From an uncultured Opitutia bacterium (GTDB lineage: Bacteria; Verrucomicrobiota; Verrucomicrobiia; Opitutales; UBA953), in the NCBI GenBank assembly GCA_937874455.1, contig CALNBE010000013.1, forward strand, positions 1-6,370: a DNA stretch of 6,370 nt. Direction: 5' to 3'. Position 1 is the stretch's first letter. Every line of letters begins with the position of its first letter. The translations under genes and the position numbers were made by a program. The notes under the pieces were generated by a model. That model ran no database searches, was not told where the DNA came from, and saw only the letters and a program-made list of their open reading frames with translations. Of this stretch, positions 1-6,370 are shown piece after piece.

Positions 1-1
1 C

Positions 2-535
2 CCCCCCGCCAGTCCCGAGTCTTTGGAGACGCTTTTCCTCGCCGAGGAATCGCGCCTGCTCCACTACGCGACCGGGCTGACGGGCAACTTCGCCACCGCG
101 CAGGATCTGGTGCAGGAGTCCTTCCTCCGCCTGCACCGGGTGCGGGAAACTGTCGCCCAACCCCGCGCCTGGCTCTTTGTCACCATCCGCCGCCTCGCCT
201 CCAACCACCGTCGCAAGCACCAGCGGCTTTCCGCCTTGGAGGAAACGCACGAAAACACCGGCGAGCCCGACGCGGTTTTGCCCGCGGAGGAAATGGAAAA
301 GGCGGAGGCGGTGCTGCTCCTGCGCCTGTGTTTGGAGGAACTGCCGGAACGCGACCGCGAACTGGTGCAACTGAAATTTGAAAACGAACTCTCCTACGAG
401 GAAATCGCCCGGAGAACCGGACTGTCCAGCGGCAACGTCGGCTACCGGCTCCACCACGCGCTGAAAGCCGTCACCCGGCTCTTTCACGCCGCGCAAAAGG
501 AAACTCCGGCCCAACCCGCAACCCAGAAAAAATGA
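2..535 (+). CDS. ECF-type RNA polymerase sigma-70 family sigma factor, 5' end outside the window
   Basis: This is a cytoplasmic sigma factor that would direct RNA polymerase to a small promoter set. Counting from the TTG at 23, region 2 spans about residues 5-65: the core-binding segment is DLVQESFLRLH (28-38) and the -10-recognition part includes PRAWLFVTIRRLASNHRRK (47-65). An acidic linker (72-95) leads to region 4 at about 103-153, where LEELPERDRELVQLKF precedes a helix-turn-helix ending NVGYRLHHALKAV. There is no region 1.1 or 3, as is usual for ECF factors. The frame is open leftward to base 2 (codons for PPASPES before residue 1), so the true start probably lies upstream; the TTG at 23 has no ribosome binding site and falls right at the edge of region 2. 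The TGA overlaps the next gene's ATG by four bases. The next protein looks like its membrane-bound regulator. The family is clear; the ECF subgroup and target promoters cannot be read from here. Confidence 0.93.
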   Translation, partial: PPASPESLETLFLAEESRLLHYATGLTGNFATAQDLVQESFLRLHRVRETVAQPRAWLFVTIRRLASNHRRKHQRLSALEETHENTGEPDAVLPAEEMEKAEAVLLLRLCLEELPERDRELVQLKFENELSYEEIARRTGLSSGNVGYRLHHALKAVTRLFHAAQKETPAQPATQKK

Positions 536-2892
536 ACACGCCCGATCCCAGAGAAAATGACGAAGCCCGCGCCCGCGCCGAGGCCCGCGTGCTGGCGGTG
601 CTGCTGGGCGAGGCCGATCCGGTTGAGGCGACGGCGGTGGACGAATTGTTGCGCGCCGACGCCGGATTGCGCGCCTACCGGGACGCGCTGCTGGAGACGC
701 TGCCCTTGCTCCGCGAGGCCGGACGCCTGACCCGGGCCACGCCCGACCTGCGAATGGACGAGTCGCGCCGCGCCGCGCTGCTGGAGCAATTGCGCGCCCC
801 GGCTTCCCGCAAGGGCAAAGGAAATGTGATCCCGTGGACCAGATGGCTCCGGCAAAACTGGCCGGCCCTGGCCGCCTGCGGCGCGCTGCTGGTCGGCGGC
901 GCGACGGGTATTTTTGTTCTGGATCAGCGGGATGGCGTTGCGATTTCCTCCCAAGATTTCGCAAAGGAAAATAACGTCTTCGTCTTTGCCACGGGATCCG
1001 GCGGCGGCACCCAGGGCATGCCCCTGCGGGAGGTCACGGCCTCCCTGTCATTTGAAAATGCGCCGGTGGCGGAGGAAAAAATGGTGCCGCTGGACGTGGA
1101 ACTGCCGCCAGCAATATTGACTGGCACGCCGATGCCGATGTCGCACTGGGCGGCGGACGGAGTCCCCGTGCGGCGTTCCTCCGCGCTGCCGTCTTCTCCG
1201 GCACCCTCCTCCGCGCCGAAGTCCTCCAGTGTTCCAATGGCGGGAAACGACAGCAACATTTCCTCCGGCGGGAGAGGTGGTGCCTTCGCAGACGAATTGC
1301 GCCGCGACAAAAGCGACATGCCAAGGGACGGGGCCGTATCGCGGCAGACCCGGCCAGCGGAGAAAAAACCCGTTGCGGGCGAGAATTTCGAAATGGCGAA
1401 TCGCGAAAACCGCGCTTCCTCCATTGCCGGAGTTGGCGGTGTGGGTGCTCAGCCAGCCGGGCGGTTGAGCATGGAGGCGAAGAACGGGGAGGCGCTTGGC
1501 CAAGCCATGCTCGATTCGGTGGAAGACGATGAGGTTTTTTCCAGAGAACAGCCAGCAAAGGAAATCGCGGCGAAAGATTTCAAAAGGGAGAAGCAAACTC
1601 CCGCCCAGCCCCGCACGGAAATTCCGACGGCGGAAAACCCCTTCAGCACTTTTTCGCTCAACGTGAGCGATGCCAGTTTCCAGCTTGCCCGCGCCGCCTT
1701 GCAGCGCCGCCAGTGGCCGGACGCCGCCGCGCTGCGTCCGCACGAGGCGGTGTCGCTCACCCAGGAGCAGGCGCACGATCCCTTCGCGCACGGACGCACC
1801 CTGCTGCGTCTGAGTGTGCAGACGGCCAGCGCGGGGAGAAATTTCCGGCAGCCGCTGAACCTGACCGTGTTGCTCGACACCTCCGGCTCGATGGAAAGGG
1901 CCGATCGGCAGGAGATTTTGCGCGAAGCGCTCGCCAGCCTGGCCGCGCAATTGCGCCCGGACGACACGGTCAGCGTGCTCGGTTTTGCCCGCACCCCGCG
2001 CCTGTTGCTGTCGCCGACCCGTGGGGAAGCAGCGGCGGAAAAATTGCGGCAGCTCGCGGGCAACATTCCCCCGGAGGGCGGCACAAACCTTTCCGCCGCG
2101 CTGGTTTTGGCCTATGCGCAAAACCGCCAGACCCGCACCGCCGCGAGCCTCAACCGGATCGTGTTGCTCACCGACGGCGCGGCAAATCTCGGCGACGCCG
2201 ACCCGGCGCAACTGGCCGCGCTGGTGAAGTCCCGGAGCGCGGAGGAAGCGACGCTCGATTGCTTCGGCGTGGGTTTCGATGACTACAACGACGCCGTGCT
2301 GGAAACGCTGGCGCGGGAAAGCCATGGTCGCTACGCCTACCTGAACAGCGCGGCGCAGGCGCGGGAGGATTTCGCCCGCCAGCTCGCCGGGGCGCTGCAA
2401 GTCGCGGCGAAAAACGTCAAGGTGCAGGTGGAGTTCAACCCCGGACGCGTGTCCGCCCACCATTTGTTCGGCTATGAAAAACACCAACTGCGGGCGGAGG
2501 AATTTCGCGACAACACCGTGCGCGCGGCGGAACTCGGCGCGGCGGAAAGCGGCACCGCGCTTTACCGCCTGGCCCTGCGGCCCGACGGACACGGCGAGAT
2601 TGGCACCGTGCGCGTGCGCTACCAGGACCCGCGTTCCGGCGAATTTCGCGAACGCAGTTGGGTGATTCCCTTTGAGCCCGCGCCACCGCTTTTCGATCAG
2701 GCCGCGCAAGGCGTCCGGTGGGCCGCTGTGGCCGCCTACTTCGCGGAAAAACTTCAGGGCGGCCCCGACGGCGAAATGGTCGAGTTCGAGTTTTTGCGCG
2801 ACGCAGCCCGCCGACTGGGCGCGGCGGACATTCCGCCGGAGGAAAACCGGAACCTGCTGCAGATGCTCGAACAGGCCGGTCGGCTGGAGTGA
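532..2892 (+). CDS. Membrane-anchored VWA-domain protein, YfbK/DUF3520 family, with an anti-sigma-like N-terminus
   Basis: The protein has 786 residues. Residues 1-105 carry no signal peptide and are helical and charged; LGEADPVEATAVDELLRADA (25-44), followed by GLR, matches the LGELxxxE...LxxDPxLR pattern of RskA-like anti-sigma factors. One membrane segment (about 111-130) follows basic residues (R92, K94, K96, R104, R107), so the remainder should be extracytoplasmic. Residues 140-365 form a low-complexity Ser/Pro/Ala/Gly-rich linker. ENPFSTFSLNVSDASF (368-383) opens the domain found N-terminal to VWA in YfbK proteins. The VWA domain (about 442-620) has a complete MIDAS: DTSGSM (D449, S451, S453), T518 in GGTNL and D548 in LLTDG. 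VKVQVEFNPGRV (629-640) and LFGYEK (645-650) mark the DUF3520-like C-terminus. The start ATG is fixed by its overlap with the sigma stop. YfbK proteins are often lipoproteins; this one has no lipobox. The ligand is unknown. The common label 'calcium-activated chloride channel homolog' describes the family name only and is not evidence of channel activity. Confidence 0.92.
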   Translation: MNTPDPRENDEARARAEARVLAVLLGEADPVEATAVDELLRADAGLRAYRDALLETLPLLREAGRLTRATPDLRMDESRRAALLEQLRAPASRKGKGNVIPWTRWLRQNWPALAACGALLVGGATGIFVLDQRDGVAISSQDFAKENNVFVFATGSGGGTQGMPLREVTASLSFENAPVAEEKMVPLDVELPPAILTGTPMPMSHWAADGVPVRRSSALPSSPAPSSAPKSSSVPMAGNDSNISSGGRGGAFADELRRDKSDMPRDGAVSRQTRPAEKKPVAGENFEMANRENRASSIAGVGGVGAQPAGRLSMEAKNGEALGQAMLDSVEDDEVFSREQPAKEIAAKDFKREKQTPAQPRTEIPTAENPFSTFSLNVSDASFQLARAALQRRQWPDAAALRPHEAVSLTQEQAHDPFAHGRTLLRLSVQTASAGRNFRQPLNLTVLLDTSGSMERADRQEILREALASLAAQLRPDDTVSVLGFARTPRLLLSPTRGEAAAEKLRQLAGNIPPEGGTNLSAALVLAYAQNRQTRTAASLNRIVLLTDGAANLGDADPAQLAALVKSRSAEEATLDCFGVGFDDYNDAVLETLARESHGRYAYLNSAAQAREDFARQLAGALQVAAKNVKVQVEFNPGRVSAHHLFGYEKHQLRAEEFRDNTVRAAELGAAESGTALYRLALRPDGHGEIGTVRVRYQDPRSGEFRERSWVIPFEPAPPLFDQAAQGVRWAAVAAYFAEKLQGGPDGEMVEFEFLRDAARRLGAADIPPEENRNLLQMLEQAGRLE

Positions 2893-2897
2893 TCCGG

Positions 2898-2936
2898 CTG
2901 ACATTTCCCTGACAATTTTTCGCGCCCCGGCTGACA
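2898..2936 (+). repeat. Three phased CTGACA words in the intergenic gap
   Basis: CTGACA occurs at 2898-2903, 2909-2914 and 2931-2936, that is at offsets of 11 and 22 bases, close to one and two helical turns. The first and third copies extend to the shared ten-mer CCGGCTGACA (2894-2903 and 2927-2936). The copies sit just upstream of the AT-rich patch before the third gene, where a regulator bound on one DNA face could act. The repeats are seen directly; a regulatory role is inference, and chance cannot be excluded for so short a word. Confidence 0.4.
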
Positions 2937-2967
2937 ACCGCGCGGCCTGTTTCTGCTAAAACATTAT
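2931..2967 (+). promoter_or_regulatory. Possible promoter for the large exported protein gene
   Basis: The stretch 2950-2976 is the only clearly AT-rich patch in the intergenic gap, lying 14-40 bases before the ATG at 2990. CTGACA at 2931-2936 matches five of six bases of a -35 box, but the best -10 match (CATTAT, 2962-2967) lies 25 bases away and the 17-base spacing gives only TGCTAA. It is therefore not a good housekeeping promoter. It may be a promoter of another sigma class, or a plain AT-rich leader within one transcript. Confidence 0.22.
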
Positions 2968-2989
2968 TCACTTTAACCCACGCATCCCC

Positions 2990-5900
2990 ATGAAAAAATT
3001 CCTTTGCCTGCTGCCCGCGCTGACTGCGCTGATGGTTTCCCTTTCCGGCCAAGCCGCGGAGAAAATTCCCGGCGCGACGGAAATTTCCCTGCACGCCAGC
3101 ATTCCTCCCGGCGGGGAGAAAGCGCCCGCCTTCGTGCGCGGCGTCGCGACCCAGCAGGTGGCGGTTTCCCCGCGCGCCATTGCCGTGGCGGCGGAAGTCG
3201 AGGCGCGGGCGGTGCAAGGCGCGGCGGAAAAGCTGGTGCTGCGGCTCAATGGTGCCGGGCGCGTGGAGAGTGTGACGGGCGATCTGGTGCAAAGCTGGGC
3301 GGAGCGGCGGGACGCGGCGGGCGGGCGGTTTTTGGAAATCGTGCTGCGGGAGCCGCTGGCAAAGGAAAAAACGCTGCGGGCGCGGATTGTTTTCGCGGAG
3401 GAAAAAGCCGGGGAAAAAGTCGCGGTGCCCCTGCTGGCGGGCGAAGGAAATTTGCTGCTCGACGGCACCGTGCGGGTGCGGGCGGCGGAGACGGCGCGGG
3501 TGCGCGTCCTGGCGCACGACGGCTTGCTGCCCTTGCAAACGGCGGCGGCGCGGGAGTGGGATTTTCGGCTGGAGGAAGACGGACGACTGGAACTGGCGGT
3601 GGATGCCGCGGAGGACGCGGCGAGCCTGGAGGGTTTTTCGCTGCGCGGAGAAAAGCGCGGTGACGGATTGTATTTCGTGCTGGAGGCGACCGCGCGCGTG
3701 CGCGAAGCCGGGGCGAAGTTGACCGTGCTGGAAGGCGAGGCCGCGCTGCTGGCGTTGCCGGAGAGCGCGGACTTTCGCGTCGCGGTGGCCGCCGGGCAGC
3801 CCGCCTACATTCTGGAGTTTGCGCGGGCCGGAGCATTTCCGGTGCGGCTGGAATTTGCGGCGCGGGTGCGGGAAAGCGGCGACGCGCAGACGGTGGACTT
3901 TCGCATCCCTTGCGTGCAAATCGCTCCGCTGACCCTGGCCGGATTTTCCCCCGAAACCCGTTTTTCCAGCGACCGCCTCTCGGCGCTCAAACGGACGGAC
4001 GGCGGTTTTTCCGGATACCTTCCCCCGCAAGGCAGAGTGCGTTTTTCCTGGCGGGATGGCACGGAGGAAAAGGATGCGCGGCTGTTTTTTGCCACCGAGG
4101 AGCAAACCGAGCTGGTGGTCGGCCCCGGATTGCTCCGGCAGGGCGGGTTGATGCGTTTCCAGGTGTTGCAGGGGAAAATGGACGCGCTGCGTTTTGCGCT
4201 GGAAGGCGCGGGGGAAATTTTGCGTGTGCAGGGCGAGGACGTGCTCGGGTGGAAGGTCGCGGAGGAAAACGGCAAGCGGCTGCTGCTGGTGCGCCTGGCG
4301 CGTCCGAAGGAGGGCAGTTTTTCCCTGCAGATCGAGGCCCAGACTCCGCTCGGGGATTTTCCTGTGCAAGTCGTGCCGTTGCGCGTGGCCCCGCTGGACG
4401 GCGTGCGGCACAGCGGATTGCTGCGGGTGCGCAACGCCGGGGCGGTGCGGCTGGAGGCGGTGCCGGAACGCGGTCTGACGCAGGTCGCGCCGGGTGTTTT
4501 TCCTTTGCCCGCGCCGGAGGGCGGCCAGCAATTTGTCTATCGGGTGGCGGATGCCGCCGCGGCGCTGCAAGTGCGGGCGGAGGATGTTTTGCCCGAGGTG
4601 AGCGTGTCGCTGGTCGGACTCTATGCGGTGGAGGACAATGATCTGAGCATCGATTTGGAAATGGAACTGGACATCCGGGAGGCCCCGTTGCGCGAGTTCA
4701 CGGCGCGGATTCCGGCGGACTACACCGTGAGCAGCACTCAATTTGGCGACGCCGAATACGCCGTGGTCGAAACGGACAAGGCGATCGGGTGGAAGGAACT
4801 GAAAATTTCCCCCAAGACCCCGCTGAGCGGACGGCAATTGCTGCGCTGCCGATTGGAGCGTCCGCGCCAGCTGGCCGCGGCGAATGAATGGGGCCTGGAG
4901 CAGGTGCGTTTCCCCGGAGCAAAATCGGTGCGCGGGCACATCGGCGTGCTCGGCGCGCCCGGCTGGAGGGTGACGGCGACGCGGGTGGACGGCGCAACGG
5001 AAATTGCCCCGGCGTTTTTTCCCCGGCAGGTGGCCGGATTGCAGCAAGCGTTTCGGTTGCGCGACGGCGAATGGGCGGTGACGCTGAAAGTGGAGCGGCT
5101 GGATCTGACCGTGCAGAGCGACAGCCTGCATTTGTTTGCGGTGCGCGAAGGCATGGTGAGCGCGAGCACCACGGTGAACTACGCGATTGTCGGTGCGCCG
5201 CTGGGCGAGTTTCGCTTTGCGGTGCCCGCCGCCGCGCGCAATTTGGAGTTTGCCGGGAAGGACATCCGGGCGTGGAAACGCGACGGCGACCAGGTGACGG
5301 TGAGCCTGCACAAGCCGGTGGGCGGCGGATTTACCCTGCTGGCCACTTATGATTTTCCTCTCAACCCCCACGGCGACACTGCGGCGTTGGAGGGAATGGT
5401 TCCGCAAAACGTGCAGAGCGAGCAGGGCTTTGTGCTGGTGACCAGCGAGCTGCCCTTTGACGTGCAGAGCAAGGAAGTGTCGGCGAACCTGGTGCGGGTG
5501 GAGACGGATGAAATTCCCTCGGAATACCGCATGCTGTTTGATTCGCCGCTGCTCGCCGCCTTCCAATACGCGGAGCGCCCCTACACGCTGGAGCTGGGCC
5601 TGACCCCGCGTCCGCGTGGCGAAACGGTGAACCAGGTGGTGGATTTTGCCGAGCTGCAAACCCGCGTCGCGCACGACGGCCAGATTGTCACCGAGGCCCG
5701 TTACGTGGTGAAAAGCCACGGGCATCCGCACCTGCGGGTGCGCGCCCCGGAAGGCTTGAAACTCTGGACCGCGCGGGTGGACGAGGCGGCGGTGCTGCCG
5801 GTGGAGGACGGCGCGGTGACGTTGATTCCTTTGCCCCCGCGGGCCGACGCCAACGCGATTGCCACGGTGGATTTGCGTTTTGCCGGGAGCGCAAAAAACG

Positions 5901-6370
5901 TGCGCAAGGTGCGCCTGGACGCCCCGCAAGTCGGCGCGCCGGTGATCCGCACCCGTTGGGCGGTGACGCCGGATGAGGGCCGTTTGCTGGAAATGCAAAA
6001 AGGCAATCTGGCCCCGGTCGGCGCGGAGGAAAACGGCGCACTGGTGTTCGCCGAAGGACTGGAGGAAATGCTGCAGCGCGGGGCCTTGGGCCTGGGCACG
6101 GGCGGGGCAGTTTTGGCCGCGCTGGTGATTTTTCTTTCGATGAAACTGCAAAAAGGACGACGGATTTGGGCCGCGCGAATCGGCGGATTGCTGGCCGGAG
6201 GAATTTCCCTGGCGGCGATTGGCCTGCTGGTGTTCCCGCTGATTTTTGCGCTGGAGAGCGCCGGGAAAGGCTCGGCGGAAGCACTGGTGTTTGCCGCGCC
6301 CATTCACCTCGGCGACACGGGATTGTTTTTGGAACTGGCGCACCGGGAGGCGGGCGGCCTGTCGGCGGGG
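2990..6370 (+). CDS. Very large exported, membrane-anchored protein of unknown function, 3' end outside the window
   Basis: The reading frame is open from ATG 2990 to the last base (1127 codons, no stop). I do not recognise a named family. Residues 1-22 are a Sec signal peptide: MKK, a hydrophobic core, then SGQA before AEK, with cleavage likely after A22. Residues 24-1028 alternate charged and hydrophobic residues in short runs typical of stacked beta-sandwich domains, with only two cysteines (C308, C620) and no visible catalytic motif. Distinctive late segments are GETVNQVVDFAELQTRV (877-893), HGHPHLRVRAPEGLKLW (910-926) and LIPLP (945-949). Two membrane segments (about 1032-1051 and 1064-1088) flank the basic loop KLQKGRR, placing the loop in the cytoplasm and the following tail outside again. 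The start is secure: an in-frame TAA lies at 2957 with no ATG, GTG or TTG between. No Shine-Dalgarno sequence precedes it. It lies 97 bases behind the VWA gene on the same strand, so it may share that operon or have its own promoter. A role as envelope scaffold or VWA partner is only inference. Confidence 0.88.
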   Translation, partial: MKKFLCLLPALTALMVSLSGQAAEKIPGATEISLHASIPPGGEKAPAFVRGVATQQVAVSPRAIAVAAEVEARAVQGAAEKLVLRLNGAGRVESVTGDLVQSWAERRDAAGGRFLEIVLREPLAKEKTLRARIVFAEEKAGEKVAVPLLAGEGNLLLDGTVRVRAAETARVRVLAHDGLLPLQTAAAREWDFRLEEDGRLELAVDAAEDAASLEGFSLRGEKRGDGLYFVLEATARVREAGAKLTVLEGEAALLALPESADFRVAVAAGQPAYILEFARAGAFPVRLEFAARVRESGDAQTVDFRIPCVQIAPLTLAGFSPETRFSSDRLSALKRTDGGFSGYLPPQGRVRFSWRDGTEEKDARLFFATEEQTELVVGPGLLRQGGLMRFQVLQGKMDALRFALEGAGEILRVQGEDVLGWKVAEENGKRLLLVRLARPKEGSFSLQIEAQTPLGDFPVQVVPLRVAPLDGVRHSGLLRVRNAGAVRLEAVPERGLTQVAPGVFPLPAPEGGQQFVYRVADAAAALQVRAEDVLPEVSVSLVGLYAVEDNDLSIDLEMELDIREAPLREFTARIPADYTVSSTQFGDAEYAVVETDKAIGWKELKISPKTPLSGRQLLRCRLERPRQLAAANEWGLEQVRFPGAKSVRGHIGVLGAPGWRVTATRVDGATEIAPAFFPRQVAGLQQAFRLRDGEWAVTLKVERLDLTVQSDSLHLFAVREGMVSASTTVNYAIVGAPLGEFRFAVPAAARNLEFAGKDIRAWKRDGDQVTVSLHKPVGGGFTLLATYDFPLNPHGDTAALEGMVPQNVQSEQGFVLVTSELPFDVQSKEVSANLVRVETDEIPSEYRMLFDSPLLAAFQYAERPYTLELGLTPRPRGETVNQVVDFAELQTRVAHDGQIVTEARYVVKSHGHPHLRVRAPEGLKLWTARVDEAAVLPVEDGAVTLIPLPPRADANAIATVDLRFAGSAKNVRKVRLDAPQVGAPVIRTRWAVTPDEGRLLEMQKGNLAPVGAEENGALVFAEGLEEMLQRGALGLGTGGAVLAALVIFLSMKLQKGRRIWAARIGGLLAGGISLAAIGLLVFPLIFALESAGKGSAEALVFAAPIHLGDTGLFLELAHREAGGLSAG

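Noticed and set aside
23..535. TTG at 23 as the true start of the sigma gene
   Set aside because: The frame is open to the window edge, there is no ribosome binding site, and the residues before it read like a normal Pro/Ser-rich sigma N-terminus.
1860..2400. Calcium-activated chloride channel function
   Set aside because: This is a historical family label for VWA proteins. There is a single membrane segment and nothing that resembles a pore.
1048..2937. Minus-strand open frame of 629 codons opposite the VWA gene
   Set aside because: The plus strand encodes intact MIDAS and DUF3520-like motifs over the same stretch; the minus product shows only skewed Arg/Gly/Val composition and no recognisable fold.
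2893..2989. Rho-independent terminator between the VWA gene and the third gene
   Set aside because: The gap holds the short palindrome CCGCGCGG (2938-2945), but it has no loop and no T-run after it, and the T-run at 2916-2920 has no stable stem before it.
2435..6343. Minus-strand open frame of 1302 codons
   Set aside because: It lies antisense to the VWA gene end and the third gene. Its product is rich in Arg, Gln, His and Pro with no domain, signal peptide or membrane pattern, and it crosses the intergenic gap. It is explained by G/C-rich third positions on the other strand.
1..6370. tRNA or rRNA genes, CRISPR arrays, insertion sequences
   Set aside because: No cloverleaf sequences, spaced repeats, transposase motifs or terminal inverted repeats were seen; coding sequence fills nearly the whole window.

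Overview
The window is GC-rich bacterial DNA (well above 60% G+C by eye) carrying three genes, all on the + strand and packed end to end: a 5'-truncated ECF-type RNA polymerase sigma factor (2-535), a 786-residue membrane-anchored von Willebrand factor A (VWA) protein of the YfbK family (532-2892), and a very large exported protein of unknown function (2990 to beyond the right edge). The style suggests a Verrucomicrobiota-like organism, Opitutae in particular: the NVGYRLHHALK form of sigma region 4, the sigma-VWA gene pair, the G/C-rich third codon positions and the lack of Shine-Dalgarno sequences. This placement rests on recall and is only moderately certain.

Layout. The sigma gene runs in from the left edge and its TGA overlaps the ATG of the VWA gene by four bases (ATGA), so the two are probably translationally coupled. 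The VWA protein has a cytoplasmic N-terminus that resembles the N-terminal part of RskA-like anti-sigma factors, one membrane segment near residues 111-130, a long Ser/Pro/Ala-rich linker, and a C-terminal half with an intact MIDAS metal site followed by a DUF3520-like domain. A 97-base gap follows, the only intergenic DNA in the window. It has no clear terminator, three CTGACA words at 11- and 22-base offsets, and an AT-rich patch that may be a promoter. The third gene encodes a signal peptide, about 1000 residues of probably beta-rich extracytoplasmic sequence, and two membrane segments joined by a basic loop. It is still open at the window end (1127 codons seen).

How the genes may work together (inference): the sigma factor could be held by the cytoplasmic N-terminus of the VWA protein, whose MIDAS domain lies outside the membrane and could bind a ligand or partner, perhaps the large third protein. 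This would be a sigma / anti-sigma-VWA sensor / envelope protein module. No mobile elements, RNA genes or CRISPR arrays are visible.
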